DNA of 59,940 nt from Bacteriovoracaceae bacterium (lineage in GTDB: Bacteria > Bdellovibrionota > Bacteriovoracia > Bacteriovoracales > Bacteriovoracaceae), in contig JAOHMI010000009.1 in NCBI GenBank assembly GCA_028101965.1, forward strand, positions 1-59,940. The letters are read 5' to 3'. Numbering within the stretch: the stretch's first letter is position 1; the number at the start of each line of letters is the position of its first letter. A program made the position numbers and the translations under genes. Below are positions 27,403-36,764 of this stretch, piece by piece. A model generated the notes under the pieces. It had not been told where the DNA came from, did not search any database, and saw only the letters and a program-made list of their open reading frames with translations.

Positions 27403-27879
27403 ATGCAAAAGAGTCGGTTATTAATATTTATTTGCTTCGTTATCAGCATTTTTGCCTTCTCTCAGGGTAGAGCCCCTGCGGTGGAACCAGTTTATTCTCT
27501 AGAGGCTGAGATTCAGCCACCAAGTCAACTGACTAATACATCAATGATGAGGGTTGATTTCTTCAACCCACCGACTGAATCAATTGTTCATATTAGCTCT
27601 GAAACAAATTCAAGTGCAGTAACTTTTACTGTTATCGTTTCATTTCTACTCTTACCTCTATTTCTAGTTGTATTACTCGGAACTACCCACCCAAAGAAGG
27701 TAGTAGTTTTATCATCGACAGAAGAGACTGGATATCAACCCTCAGGACAAAGCTTTCCCAATAAAGTTCTGCCAAAAAATGTTGCAAGCCTAGAAGAGTT
27801 TCGTGACAAAAAAACAAACTCAGATCAAATTGAAGAATCTAAAAATAATGATCAGGATAAATCAGATAAGGTCGCTTAA
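27403..27879 (+). CDS. Single-span membrane protein with signal peptide, unknown
   Basis: This 158-residue protein starts at ATG 27403 behind AAAGGAAAG. The N-terminus is a signal peptide (IFICFVISIFAFSQG). A second hydrophobic segment near residues 75-95 (FTVIVSFLLLPLFLVVLLG) makes it a type I membrane protein with a short periplasmic region. The C-terminal tail of about 60 residues is charged and probably cytoplasmic. Its end overlaps that of the converging gene by 4 bp. I do not recognise the family. Confidence 0.7.
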   Translation: MQKSRLLIFICFVISIFAFSQGRAPAVEPVYSLEAEIQPPSQLTNTSMMRVDFFNPPTESIVHISSETNSSAVTFTVIVSFLLLPLFLVVLLGTTHPKKVVVLSSTEETGYQPSGQSFPNKVLPKNVASLEEFRDKKTNSDQIEESKNNDQDKSDKVA

Positions 27880-28490
27880 AGTCGATACCATTTAAGTTGC
27901 TCTTCATTGAAGAAATATATTTTTGCAATTTTGTTAAAAAGAATTGAAACTTCCACATTACCATCACGATTATAATCAAAAATATTAATATCAAAATGCC
28001 GGTACCAGTACTGATCACTTACCTTTTCTTTTTCATGTTGAAAGTGAGTTCCCTCTGAGAAAATGAATTTCTTTAGATTATCTTTTTTATAACTAATAAA
28101 ATACATTTTAGAAGTCGCTTCAAAAACGGCAGCTTCAGTTTTTCCCTCAAAAAATAAAATAACTAATGCTGAATATAAAGAATTAATGTTAACTTTTTTT
28201 ATTCGAAAGATATTCGACTTTACTCCCCTGGCCAGTAGTAATTGCTTAAAGAGAGAATTCCCAAACTCATCTTTGATAATAATATAATCGAGATTATCAA
28301 TTTTTGCTGTTTGTACATACTCAGTTTTCCCATTTCCATCTAAATCCACTGAATAATGGTCTGAATAAGATTCCCATCTAGGTTCTTTTTGAGTGGTCAC
28401 CTTTGGAGTTAATAGTTTGCGAATATCCCTTTCGTCTTGAGCCTGGATTAAATTCGCGATGCAGTATAATAGTATTAAATATTTTTTCAT
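27876..28490 (-). CDS. Secreted protein with DxDGN-type repeats
   Basis: This 204-residue protein has a short signal peptide (MKKYLILLYCIANLIQAQ). Two calcium-loop-like segments are visible: VDLDGNGKTEYV near residue 50 and FDYNRDGNVEVSI near residue 180, resembling FG-GAP/VCBS-type propeller blades or EF-like loops. The rest is predicted beta. It is divergent from the gene at 28578. The function is unknown. Confidence 0.7.
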   Translation of the reverse strand: MKKYLILLYCIANLIQAQDERDIRKLLTPKVTTQKEPRWESYSDHYSVDLDGNGKTEYVQTAKIDNLDYIIIKDEFGNSLFKQLLLARGVKSNIFRIKKVNINSLYSALVILFFEGKTEAAVFEATSKMYFISYKKDNLKKFIFSEGTHFQHEKEKVSDQYWYRHFDINIFDYNRDGNVEVSILFNKIAKIYFFNEEQLKWYRL

Positions 28491-28522
28491 GATAACTTTA
28501 TTTTATCTTGAAATCAGATTTT

Positions 28523-28551
28523 TTGAGAAATAAAATAAACCTAAGTATAAT
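28523..28551 (+). promoter_or_regulatory. Sigma-70-type promoter
   Basis: TTGAGA (28523-28528), 17 bases, then TATAAT (28546-28551): a perfect -10 at ideal spacing. It lies 26 bp before the ATG at 28578, giving a leader of about 20 bases that contains AGGG. Confidence 0.65.
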
Positions 28552-28577
28552 ACTAAACTTAGATTAGGGTTCAATTC

Positions 28578-29336
28578 ATGCATATTTCCATCCTTTCATT
28601 AGAAAGTGCTAATAAAATTTATTTATATTCATGCGGAAAAGATGATCAAGAGGTAAAAAAAGAAAGTTTTGAGAAAGAAAACATCCATGAACTAAATTTT
28701 CAACTGATTATTTATCATTCAGACCTTGATATCGATTCAGAGCTGATTGATTTAAAATTTGAGCAAAAGTATTGCCCATGCTCCTCTAACGAACAAGCCA
28801 ATGTTACTTTTGATCAATTAGATAATTTTCAAGTAAATGATTTCTTTCAACTATTTGAAAAATATCACCAAAGATTTAACTTAACTAACAATATTAAAAA
28901 TATCGAAGAAATTCATCCTTTTATCCAAACACTAAAAGATCATTGGAAAAATGACCGACATTTATTCTTTACTGAGTTATGGTATGGGTTAAAATCTAAT
29001 TTAAATTGTGCTGAGTTAAACATTATTTTTAACGATGTATTACAGCGCGAAGATGGTGAGAATCAGCAAAAAGCAAAACTAACCAAATCTTATATCAGTG
29101 GAAAACGCGCTCCCGAAATTCTTCCAGGTGGTGAGCGAGAAGACTATTTGATGACCGAGTACGAAGCTGAATTTGAATCGCCTATTAATATTGAACATTT
29201 TATTCCAGAAAAAGGTGAGCTAGTCTGCGCTGCTTTGATTAACCATTCCCCTATTATTATTATGTCATCAGTCTACAGCTTCAACCAATTACAAAAAGCA
29301 ATTATCGTTGCAATTTTCACTGGCCTTCAAGACTAA
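28578..29336 (+). CDS. Hypothetical cytoplasmic protein
   Basis: This 252-residue acidic protein has no signal peptide or membrane segment. A CPCSS stretch near residue 72 is the only cysteine cluster. The C-terminal part (KGELVCAALINHSPIIIMSS) looks like a folded beta core. It has a strong promoter of its own and stands alone. I do not recognise the family. Confidence 0.7.
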   Translation: MHISILSLESANKIYLYSCGKDDQEVKKESFEKENIHELNFQLIIYHSDLDIDSELIDLKFEQKYCPCSSNEQANVTFDQLDNFQVNDFFQLFEKYHQRFNLTNNIKNIEEIHPFIQTLKDHWKNDRHLFFTELWYGLKSNLNCAELNIIFNDVLQREDGENQQKAKLTKSYISGKRAPEILPGGEREDYLMTEYEAEFESPINIEHFIPEKGELVCAALINHSPIIIMSSVYSFNQLQKAIIVAIFTGLQD

Positions 29337-29508
29337 AAGTTAATACATCAACAGCACGTTTACGCACCTTTACGAATTAGTATTAATATTGTTTTTTAAT
29401 TGATGAAATATTAAACATGGAAGTGTAATTTAGCCAATCATTCTTGTTCTGTTAATAAATTCTCTTAAACTATAAATTAAATACAGCTTTTAGTTAGGAG
29501 AATACTTA

Positions 29509-29832
29509 ATGAAATTAGTTATGCTTTTTTTAATAATTTCGAGCCAATATAGTTATGGAGGACTTTGCGAATCAGGGAAGTTTGAAATTATATGCAAAGG
29601 AAAAATACTACCGACTTATAAGAATGCTGCCACTTTAAGCACCTTTCTAGAATTAGAAATAGAAGTACGTTCTTGGAACAACCAAACTTGGCTTGGTGGA
29701 CCCAAAGGTAAACATTTCCCTCTTTGTATAACATCAAAAAACAAAATAAAAAATGTTCCAAAAGAAAAAAAAGACGATACTAAAATATGTGATTACTTAG
29801 AGCGACAGAACTATTCTAATATAAGACCATAG
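29509..29832 (+). CDS. Small secreted protein, unknown
   Basis: This 107-residue protein has a signal peptide (MLFLIISSQYSYG) and a strong Shine-Dalgarno (TAGGAGA) before ATG 29509. The mature part has four cysteines in two pairs (LCESGKFEIIC and later LCITS/KICDY), consistent with disulfides. It stands alone between unrelated genes. No known family is recognised. Confidence 0.65.
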   Translation: MKLVMLFLIISSQYSYGGLCESGKFEIICKGKILPTYKNAATLSTFLELEIEVRSWNNQTWLGGPKGKHFPLCITSKNKIKNVPKEKKDDTKICDYLERQNYSNIRP

Positions 29833-29864
29833 CAAATTAATTCTGTTTGATCATCAATCTAAGG

Positions 29865-29951
29865 CTAGATCGTTTTTATTCGTTTTCGAAGAGTTTGAAC
29901 AGAGTCCCAGTTATAATCTCTTGCATATTCTAGAAATGAAATTTTCTTCAT
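29865..29951 (-). CDS. 28-residue mini-ORF coupled to the HIT gene
   Basis: The ATG at 29951 overlaps the TGA of the HIT gene in an ATGA junction. The frame encodes 28 residues, starting MKKISFLEYARDYNWDS and ending in a basic amphipathic stretch, and stops with TAG at 29865. The precise overlap suggests translational coupling, and the aromatic and basic composition is protein-like. It is not part of a longer frame. The function is unknown; chance remains possible. Confidence 0.45.
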   Translation of the reverse strand: MKKISFLEYARDYNWDSVQTLRKRIKTI

Positions 29952-30277
29952 CGACCAAAACCAGTTAATTGTTCCCCTGCCAATAAATGGAAATGAGTAT
30001 GAAAAACGGTTTGCCCCCCAAATTTATTAACATTTGTCACCACTCTATAACCATCATCAGTAAAATTATATTCCGCAACAACCTTTTTAATCGCTTCAAA
30101 TATTGTATTAAAGTCTGAAACATCATTTATATTCTGGCCATGCTCTTTAGGAATAAATAAAAAGTGATATTTAGCCATAGGTGCAATATCCTTAAAGGCA
30201 TAAACTTTATCGTCTTCATAAATTTTTTCAGAAGGAATTTCCCCTTTTAAAATTTTACAAAATAAACAATCATCCAT
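29948..30277 (-). CDS. HIT-family nucleotide hydrolase (HinT-like)
   Basis: This 109-residue protein has the full histidine-triad motif HTHFHLL near its C-terminus and the N-terminal CLFCKILKGEIPSEKIYED of the HinT branch. HinT enzymes hydrolyse adenosine phosphoramidates in the cytoplasm. The C-X2-C at residues 4-7 is common in this branch. It is three bases downstream of murA, so it belongs to the rho-prfA-murA operon, and a 28-codon ORF is fused to its stop by an ATGA overlap. Confidence 0.93.
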   Translation of the reverse strand: MDDCLFCKILKGEIPSEKIYEDDKVYAFKDIAPMAKYHFLFIPKEHGQNINDVSDFNTIFEAIKKVVAEYNFTDDGYRVVTNVNKFGGQTVFHTHFHLLAGEQLTGFGR

Positions 30278-30280
30278 ATT

Positions 30281-31570
30281 TTATTCCTTTACTCTTTCAA
30301 TTTTTAAACCTGCTTTTTTTAACTTCTTTTCCATTTCCTCGTAGCCCCGATCTAAATGATAGACTCTGTTGATCATTGTTTCTCCCTCTGCCACCATCGC
30401 TCCTAGAACAAGCCCAGCACTAGCTCTTAAGTCGGTACACATAACTGGTGCGGCCTTAAGTTTGGCGGGTCCAGCAATACTTGCAGACTGACTTGTAGCT
30501 TCAATTACTGCACCTAAACGGGTATATTCAGGTACGTGCATAAAACGGTTTTCAAAGATAGTTTCAAATATTTTAGACTTTCCTTTAATTTGGGTTAGCA
30601 GAATCATTATTTGCGCTTGCAAGTCCGTAGGGAAACCCGGAAAAGGCAATGTAGTTAAATTAACTGGATTTAATGAGCTTAAAATATTATTGGGTAAAAT
30701 TTCAATCTCGTTATCTTTTAATATAAAGTTAACGCCAATTTGCTCTAAGACATTATAAAACGCTTTTAAATGATCGTGATTCACATTTTTTACGGTTATA
30801 TGACTTTCAGTAATGATCCCAGCAATAGCGTAAGTACCGGCGACAATTCGATCAAAAATAACATCATGATTAAAGACTGTTTCTGAAGGTGATTCTTTAG
30901 AAGCATCAAACCCCTTTATACTTATAAAAGCAGTTCCTGCCCCACTAACTTTTGCTCCTAACTTTTCTAAAAAATTTGCAAGATCAACAATCTCAGGCTC
31001 TTTTGCAGCATTATTAATAATAGTGGTTTGGTTTCGACCTGCAGCAAAAATCATTAAATTCTCCGTTGCTCCAACTGACGGAAATTCCAATTCAACTCTT
31101 TGCTCTTCATTAGAGTTTATATCTGATGTTTGGGCATAGACATAACCCTCTTTTATATTGGTTTGAATACCAAGTGCTTCGAAACTTTTTATATGTATAT
31201 CCACAGGTCTTTGCCCAATTGCACAACCACCAGGTAATGAGACTTCAGCTCGTCCTTTGCGGGCTAACAAACCACCTAAAACAATAAAGCTTGCCCTCAT
31301 TTTTCGTACTAAATTGTAATCGGCACGAAAACTGTTTAACCCACTATTATCAATGCTTAATGAATTATTCTCAAATTGAGTTAGTGCTCCCATAGACTCA
31401 AGTAATGAGATCATTGAATTAATATCCTTTAATCGAGGGATATTATTTAAGACGACTTTCCCATTATACAAAAGAGATGCGGCCATAATTGGCAAAGCAG
31501 AATTTTTACTTCCCTCAACTTCTATTGTTCCACTAAGTTTAGTCGGGCCTGAAACTTTAAATGAATCCAT
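30281..31570 (-). CDS. murA: UDP-N-acetylglucosamine 1-carboxyvinyltransferase
   Basis: MurA transfers enolpyruvate from PEP to UDP-GlcNAc, the first committed step of peptidoglycan synthesis. The 429-residue length is normal. It begins with GPTKLSGTIEVEGSKNSALP and has the active-site loop SLPGGCAIGQRPVDIHI with the catalytic cysteine (fosfomycin target). DLRASAGLVLGAMVAEG near the C-terminus is also diagnostic. It is three bases after prmC and three before the HIT gene, deep in the rho operon. Confidence 0.97.
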   Translation of the reverse strand: MDSFKVSGPTKLSGTIEVEGSKNSALPIMAASLLYNGKVVLNNIPRLKDINSMISLLESMGALTQFENNSLSIDNSGLNSFRADYNLVRKMRASFIVLGGLLARKGRAEVSLPGGCAIGQRPVDIHIKSFEALGIQTNIKEGYVYAQTSDINSNEEQRVELEFPSVGATENLMIFAAGRNQTTIINNAAKEPEIVDLANFLEKLGAKVSGAGTAFISIKGFDASKESPSETVFNHDVIFDRIVAGTYAIAGIITESHITVKNVNHDHLKAFYNVLEQIGVNFILKDNEIEILPNNILSSLNPVNLTTLPFPGFPTDLQAQIMILLTQIKGKSKIFETIFENRFMHVPEYTRLGAVIEATSQSASIAGPAKLKAAPVMCTDLRASAGLVLGAMVAEGETMINRVYHLDRGYEEMEKKLKKAGLKIERVKE

Positions 31571-31573
31571 CTT

Positions 31574-32419
31574 TTATCCTTTTTTAAATTCTAAATATCG
31601 AGTTCTTCCTGCTAAATCTTTCTTTAACTTCAAACTAACATTCAAAGATTTAGATTCATCTAATATATTTGCCAAGAATTCTAAGTGATTTGAATCCCCT
31701 TCCATCAGAAATATTCCTCCATCGAAGAGGCAATTATATGCTTGAGTAAAAAAAAGATCAAACCAGTCCATATATATCTCGTCACCTAAGTATAAAGCAA
31801 TATGCGGTTCATAAGTATGTACATTTTTATGAACTGTCGTATCTCTTTGAGACTCTTTGATATATGGAGGGTTAGACAAAATTAGATTAAATTTTTGTTC
31901 CTGATAGGATGACAAACGATCGCTTTGAGAGAACTCAATATTATGCTTTTTATTTTTTAGATGACCGATTAAAAAGTTATTATACTTTGCAATTTTTAAA
32001 GCGTTGACATCTAAATCAACAGCAATTCCCTTTAGATTTTTATCAGATTCAATTTGTATTGCATTAATAATACACCCTGAACCTGTGCACACATCAGCAA
32101 TGCTAACTTCATTTAAAGAGCAATTTTTTATGAACTCTAACGCCTCAAAAACTAAAATTTCAGTTTCAAACCGAGGTATCAATACAGACTCATCTATATA
32201 CATCTCATGATTATAAAAATAATGAGACTTTAATAAATAAGAAAAAGGTATGCCTGCTAAGAGACATTCCTTTAAATTCGCAATCGATTCATCGTTAATA
32301 AAAAAACCTAAATTATGTTTTTTTTGGTATTGATTTATAAAGTCTTGATAATTTTGAGTGTTTAAACCTGGATAGTTTTCTGACAAGACCTTTATATTTT
32401 GTAAAAAGAATTGATCCAT
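31574..32419 (-). CDS. prmC: Release factor glutamine methyltransferase
   Basis: This 281-residue SAM-dependent enzyme methylates the GGQ glutamine of release factors. The SAM-binding motif is VADVCTGSGCIINAIQ, and the catalytic NPPYIKESQ follows. The N-terminal helical domain is more diverged than usual. It lies 14 bp after prfA, whose product is its substrate, the usual arrangement. Confidence 0.95.
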   Translation of the reverse strand: MDQFFLQNIKVLSENYPGLNTQNYQDFINQYQKKHNLGFFINDESIANLKECLLAGIPFSYLLKSHYFYNHEMYIDESVLIPRFETEILVFEALEFIKNCSLNEVSIADVCTGSGCIINAIQIESDKNLKGIAVDLDVNALKIAKYNNFLIGHLKNKKHNIEFSQSDRLSSYQEQKFNLILSNPPYIKESQRDTTVHKNVHTYEPHIALYLGDEIYMDWFDLFFTQAYNCLFDGGIFLMEGDSNHLEFLANILDESKSLNVSLKLKKDLAGRTRYLEFKKG

Positions 32420-32433
32420 AGGAAGCCGTCTTT

Positions 32434-33501
32434 CTATTCTTCCTGACCTTTTAAGAGTTGTGCCTGATTAAAAGCAATCAGGGCATCAACAACCGGGCTA
32501 ATTTCACCTTCAATTATTTTATCTAAAGAGTATAAGGTTAAGCCTATTCGATGATCAGTTAACCTTCCTTGAGGGAAATTATAAGTACGAATTCTTTCGG
32601 AACGGTCCCCTGTCCCAACTTGACTTTTTCTTGCCGCAGCTTCTTCTGCTTTAGCCTCTTGAACCATCTTATCGAAGATTCGGGCCTTTAGAATTTTCAA
32701 AGCCTTATCTTTATTTTTAATTTGGCTTTTCTCATCTTGAATTGCGACAACTGTATTTGTTGGTAAGTGAGTCACCCTTACTGCTGAATCTGTTGTGTTA
32801 ACATGCTGCCCACCTGAACCACTCGCTCGATAAACATCCACTCTCACATCGTTCATATTTAAATTAAACTCAACCTCATCTGCTTCTGGCATAACAGCAA
32901 CTGTTACCGTAGAAGTATGCACACGTCCTTGAGTCTCAGTTGTGGGAACACGCTGCACCCGATGAACACCAGATTCATATTTTAGTTTTGAGTAAACTTT
33001 TTCGCCAGTTACTGAAAGAATCACTTCTTTGACTCCCTCATCTCCTTCAGAACAACTTATAATTTCTTGAGAAAAACCGGCTGATGAGAAATAATTTCGA
33101 TACATCCTCCACAAGTCACTAACAAAAATACTTGCTTCATCGCCACCAGCTCCGGCTCGTATTTCAAGCATGATATTTTTGTTATCTAATGGATCTTTAG
33201 GGAGAAGCAAGACTTTCAGCTCATCTTCTAATCCTGGAATTACTTTTTCAAATTCACTTATCTCTTCTTTCGCCATTTCGATTAAATCAGGATCTTTTTC
33301 CGTTTTTAAAATTTCTTGAGATTGAGAAATATTATCTTTAATTTTTTTATATTCGATATAAGCAAGTGCGACTTCCTCTATATTGGAACGCTCCTTATTA
33401 ATAGCGGTAAGTTGATCTGGATTTTCATAGAGAGAGGGATCCCCTAATTTCTCCGTTAACTGATCATATTTTTTTACAACTTCTTCAAGTTTATCAAACA
33501 C
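32434..33501 (-). CDS. prfA: Peptide chain release factor 1
   Basis: This 355-residue factor recognises UAA and UAG. The codon-reading region reads HRVQRVPTTETQGRVH, a PxT-type motif as in RF1, and the catalytic loop is GSGGQHVNTTDSAVR with the GGQ at which peptidyl-tRNA is hydrolysed. The C-terminal RIRTYNFPQGRLTDHRIG is typical. It sits between DUF1385 (18 bp) and prmC (14 bp). Confidence 0.97.
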   Translation of the reverse strand: MFDKLEEVVKKYDQLTEKLGDPSLYENPDQLTAINKERSNIEEVALAYIEYKKIKDNISQSQEILKTEKDPDLIEMAKEEISEFEKVIPGLEDELKVLLLPKDPLDNKNIMLEIRAGAGGDEASIFVSDLWRMYRNYFSSAGFSQEIISCSEGDEGVKEVILSVTGEKVYSKLKYESGVHRVQRVPTTETQGRVHTSTVTVAVMPEADEVEFNLNMNDVRVDVYRASGSGGQHVNTTDSAVRVTHLPTNTVVAIQDEKSQIKNKDKALKILKARIFDKMVQEAKAEEAAARKSQVGTGDRSERIRTYNFPQGRLTDHRIGLTLYSLDKIIEGEISPVVDALIAFNQAQLLKGQEE

Positions 33502-33519
33502 ATTTTTCCTATAAGAAGA

Positions 33520-34653
33520 CTAAGCCTCTAAAAAATCCTTCAAAGTTGAATTGGTTGATTCCATTTCTTGGATATCTTTTATATCCACTTCTTCTAGATT
33601 CAATATCTTCTCATTTGCTTCTTTCAAATTGTATTTCTCTTCCAAGAATAATACCGCTTTTATCGAAGCAAGAGCAACCTCTAATTGCTCAGCCTCTGGC
33701 TCATTTGTCGTCAGCTTTTGTAACATCATCCCCGGGAAGGAAATTATTTTAGAAATCATTGATCCTTGCTTTCTTCCGGCAAACTTTATTAGTTCATAAC
33801 TTATTCCCGCAATTGGGAACATAAAGAATATTTTATATACAATGGCCACGGCATGTTTCAAGATAGGAGGAAGTCCAACACCAACTGGAATAATAACAAA
33901 GAGTCCTGAAAAAAGAACTATTGAAATAAAGAGTAAAAAGAAAACAAAAGTTGTCCCACAACGTGGGTGCAAAGTACTAAATTTCTTAGCATTTTCAACG
34001 ATCAGCTCTTCACCGGCTTCGAAGGTAGCAATAGATTTATGTTCAGCCCCATGATATTGAAAAACTCTCTTAACATCTGGCAGAAAACCTATAATGAAAA
34101 TGTATAGAATAAAAATAAGAGCTTTAATCATTCCATCCACAAAATGAAAACTAAAGGATTCTAAATCCCAACTCAATTCAAATACATGGTTGATTAGATA
34201 GGTTATGGCATGTGGTAAGAAAACAAAAAGTCCCATTCCAAATAGAAAACTCACCCCTATCGTTAAGTAAGTCTCCCAGGATACTTTTTCCTTTTCCTTG
34301 ATTTTCTTCATCGCTTCTTCTTCAGTCTTCCCCTGCTTCATTGCTTTTTCTAGAAGCTCATCCTTCATGGCAACATTCGCTGAGTAATTTAAAGAAACAA
34401 TTCCGTTAAGCATGGTTTCGACTAGAGTTAAAACTCCCCGAAAAAAAGGCATCTTAAAGATTTTTAGCTTTTTGGTAAAACCATACCACTGATCTCGGCG
34501 AAGACGGATGCTTCCATCTGCTTGTCTAAGTGCGACGACAAATGCATTTGGAGATCTCATCATGACCCCTTCAATGACAGCTTGCCCACCAATAGAGGTA
34601 TATTGTTTTAATAAAAATAATATAGAATTCTTAAGTACTCTTTTTAGCATCAT
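33520..34653 (-). CDS. DUF1385 multi-span membrane protein
   Basis: This 377-residue protein of the DUF1385 family has the diagnostic SIGGQAVIEGVMMRSPN at the N-terminus and QYHGAEHKSIATFEAGEEL followed by HPRCGTTFVF in the middle, with about five membrane segments. The residues in the HGAEH/HPRCGT block look like a metal-binding or active site. Family members usually lie between rho or rpmE and prfA, exactly as here; no rpmE is present. The molecular function of the family is not established. A hydrophilic C-terminal tail of about 60 residues is extra compared with typical 300-residue members. Confidence 0.92.
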   Translation of the reverse strand: MMLKRVLKNSILFLLKQYTSIGGQAVIEGVMMRSPNAFVVALRQADGSIRLRRDQWYGFTKKLKIFKMPFFRGVLTLVETMLNGIVSLNYSANVAMKDELLEKAMKQGKTEEEAMKKIKEKEKVSWETYLTIGVSFLFGMGLFVFLPHAITYLINHVFELSWDLESFSFHFVDGMIKALIFILYIFIIGFLPDVKRVFQYHGAEHKSIATFEAGEELIVENAKKFSTLHPRCGTTFVFFLLFISIVLFSGLFVIIPVGVGLPPILKHAVAIVYKIFFMFPIAGISYELIKFAGRKQGSMISKIISFPGMMLQKLTTNEPEAEQLEVALASIKAVLFLEEKYNLKEANEKILNLEEVDIKDIQEMESTNSTLKDFLEA

Positions 34654-34680
34654 ACTTATCCTTAATTCTTGAAAGTGTAA

Positions 34681-35928
34681 TTATCCATTCATTGATTCAA
34701 GGAAACCTAAATTGGTTTTAGAATCTTTAATTTTCCCTAAAACAAATTCCATTGAATCAATCGTATTCATAGGATGCAGAACTCTCCGCAGAACATAGAT
34801 TCTTTGCAAATCAATATCTTCCATTAAGAGATCTTCTTTTCTTGTAGCTGAACGATTGATATCCAAACAAGGAAAGATTCGTTTTTCCATTAACTTCCGA
34901 TCAAGTTGAATTTCTGAGTTACCAGTTCCCTTAAATTCTTCAAAAATAACTTCATCCATTCGAGAACCTGTATCAACAAGCGCTGTGGCGATAATAGTCA
35001 AAGATCCACCATTTTCAATATTTCGAGCTGCACCAAAAAATCGCTTTGGCTTGTGCAGAGCATTTGAATCAACCCCACCAGAAAGAATCTTTCCTGAAGG
35101 TGGTATAACTGTGTTGTAAGCTCGAGCCAATCTTGTAATCGAATCCAAAAGAATTACTACATCTTGTCCAGCTTCAACTAATCTTTTAGCTTTTTCAATA
35201 ACCATCTCTGCAACTTGAACATGTCTTGAAGCAGGCTCATCAAAGGTTGAAGAAACAACTTCAGCCTTAACATTTCTTCTCATATCCGTAACTTCTTCAG
35301 GTCGCTCATCAATAAGAAGAACTATTAAGGTCGCATCTTTATGATTTGCAGAAATTGAATTGGCAATATCTTGCAGAAGAACAGTTTTTCCAGCTTTTGG
35401 AGGAGCAACAATCAAAGTTCGTTGCCCAAATCCTTGTGGCACAAATAAATCAATGATCCGCGTGGAATAATTTGCAGGTAATGATTCTAAATTAATTTTT
35501 TGTTCTGGGTATAATGGAGTTAAGTTATCAAATAGTACTGTCTGACGATGCTTCTCAGGAGTAGTGAAGTTTATAGATTCAACTTTCAATAAAGCAAAGT
35601 AGCGCTCACCCTCTTTAGGAGGTCTTATTTCACCGTTGACCGTATCACCTGTCCTCAAACCAAACTTTCTAATTTGTGAAGGAGAAACATAAATATCATC
35701 GGCTCCAGGAAGATAGTTATAGCCAGGACTTCTCAAAAACCCAAAACCATCTGGTAGGATTTCAAGCACGCCTTCACCGTAAATGCTTTCATCTTGCTTT
35801 ACGTGGTTTTTAAGAAGGGCAAAGATGACTTCATGTTTTTTCATCCCGGCCACATTTTCAATTTTCTGGCTGTTTGCCAATTTAGTTAACTCGCTGATTG
35901 CTTTTGCTCTCAAATCATTTAAATGCAT
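34681..35928 (-). CDS. rho: Transcription termination factor Rho
   Basis: This 415-residue hexameric helicase terminates transcription. The primary RNA-binding fold contains [18 protein letters not shown]. The ATPase part has Walker A APPKAGKT, Walker [18 protein letters not shown] and the Q/R-loop region [20 protein letters not shown]. It starts at ATG 35928 behind GGAG. It heads the operon rho-DUF1385-prfA-prmC-murA-HIT with gaps of 27, 18, 14, 3 and 3 bases, so translation termination, wall synthesis and transcription termination are co-expressed. Confidence 0.97.
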   Translation of the reverse strand: MHLNDLRAKAISELTKLANSQKIENVAGMKKHEVIFALLKNHVKQDESIYGEGVLEILPDGFGFLRSPGYNYLPGADDIYVSPSQIRKFGLRTGDTVNGEIRPPKEGERYFALLKVESINFTTPEKHRQTVLFDNLTPLYPEQKINLESLPANYSTRIIDLFVPQGFGQRTLIVAPPKAGKTVLLQDIANSISANHKDATLIVLLIDERPEEVTDMRRNVKAEVVSSTFDEPASRHVQVAEMVIEKAKRLVEAGQDVVILLDSITRLARAYNTVIPPSGKILSGGVDSNALHKPKRFFGAARNIENGGSLTIIATALVDTGSRMDEVIFEEFKGTGNSEIQLDRKLMEKRIFPCLDINRSATRKEDLLMEDIDLQRIYVLRRVLHPMNTIDSMEFVLGKIKDSKTNLGFLESMNG

Positions 35929-36258
35929 GATTTCTCCAGTTTTTGGTTAAAAGTGATAATTTTTATTTTATTAAAGAAAGGTAAAATTTAGGTTTTTTGG
36001 ATAAGGTTTTTTCTCACTTTTTAATTATTATTTATTTTAAATTACTTATTATAAAAGCTCTGCGTGATTTTTTTATAGAAATCAAGATTTGTCTGAGGGT
36101 TAAAATTCTATCGCCTCGTGACAAATACTCTGACTTTTTTGTCTGTCTAATCGTTTCTATATTAACTTAGATAATATTCTTGTCAATATCTGTACTGATA
36201 TATTTCTCAAGTTTTCAATTTTCTTGATAAAAAAATAAATTTAATTTATCTTACAAGC
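35929..36258. other. 330-bp intergenic region between divergent rho and ruvX
   Basis: No convincing frame is present. It must hold the rho leader and promoter (several T-rich hexamers, none decisive) and the ruvX promoter at 36224-36252. Long A+T-rich leaders upstream of rho are often used for Rho autoregulation, but I see no specific structure. Confidence 0.6.
36224..36252 (+). promoter_or_regulatory. ruvX promoter giving a leaderless transcript
   Basis: TTGATA (36224-36229), 17 bases, then TATCTT (36247-36252). ATG 36259 is seven bases after the -10, exactly where transcription should begin, and no Shine-Dalgarno is present. Confidence 0.6.
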
Positions 36259-36708
36259 ATGAAGACGGCTTCAAATACCCAAAACATTAAAATTCTTGGC
36301 ATTGATTATGGTGAAAAATATACAGGGCTAGCTTTTTACTGCTCAAACCAAACACCTTTTCCTATCGGTCTCGGACGAATTAGAAACCAGGGAACCGATC
36401 ATTTGATACAAAGCTTAATGCAAGTTATTTCAGATGAATTAATTGAGTTAATTGTTGTTGGAATCTCCTACTACCCAGATGGAAATGAATCGACCATGAC
36501 TAAAAAGACTAAACAATTCATCAAAATCTTAGAAGAAAAAGTTGAGCAAAAAGTATCGACAATAGATGAATCATATTCAACTTTTGAAGCTAAAAAAAGA
36601 ATGGAAAACTCTCCACTATATAATTTTAAAGTGGACTATAATAAAATAGATGAAATTAGTGCAACTATTATTCTCGAAGACTTCATCGCTAATCCAGTGT
36701 GTAAATAA
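36259..36708 (+). CDS. ruvX: Putative Holliday junction resolvase, YqgF/RuvX family
   Basis: This 149-residue RNase H-fold protein has the N-terminal ILGIDYGEKYTGLAF with the first catalytic aspartate, a middle VVGISYYPDGNES in the position of the family's V-G-L-P-x-x-x-D-G, and the later TIDESYSTFEAK for the glutamate-containing motif. Family members process pre-16S rRNA ends or junction DNA. Its start is apparently leaderless. mltG follows 56 bp downstream in the same direction with its own promoter. Confidence 0.88.
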   Translation: MKTASNTQNIKILGIDYGEKYTGLAFYCSNQTPFPIGLGRIRNQGTDHLIQSLMQVISDELIELIVVGISYYPDGNESTMTKKTKQFIKILEEKVEQKVSTIDESYSTFEAKKRMENSPLYNFKVDYNKIDEISATIILEDFIANPVCK

Positions 36709-36725
36709 AGTAATAAAAAATATTG

Positions 36726-36755
36726 TTGTTGATTCTTTGAATAGTTTTATATACT
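36726..36755 (+). promoter_or_regulatory. Probable mltG promoter close to the start codon
   Basis: TTGTTG (36726-36731), 18 bases, then TATACT (36750-36755). The ATG at 36765 starts nine bases later, so the leader would be only two to four bases, with no Shine-Dalgarno. Confidence 0.5.
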
Positions 36756-36764
36756 TAAACCATT

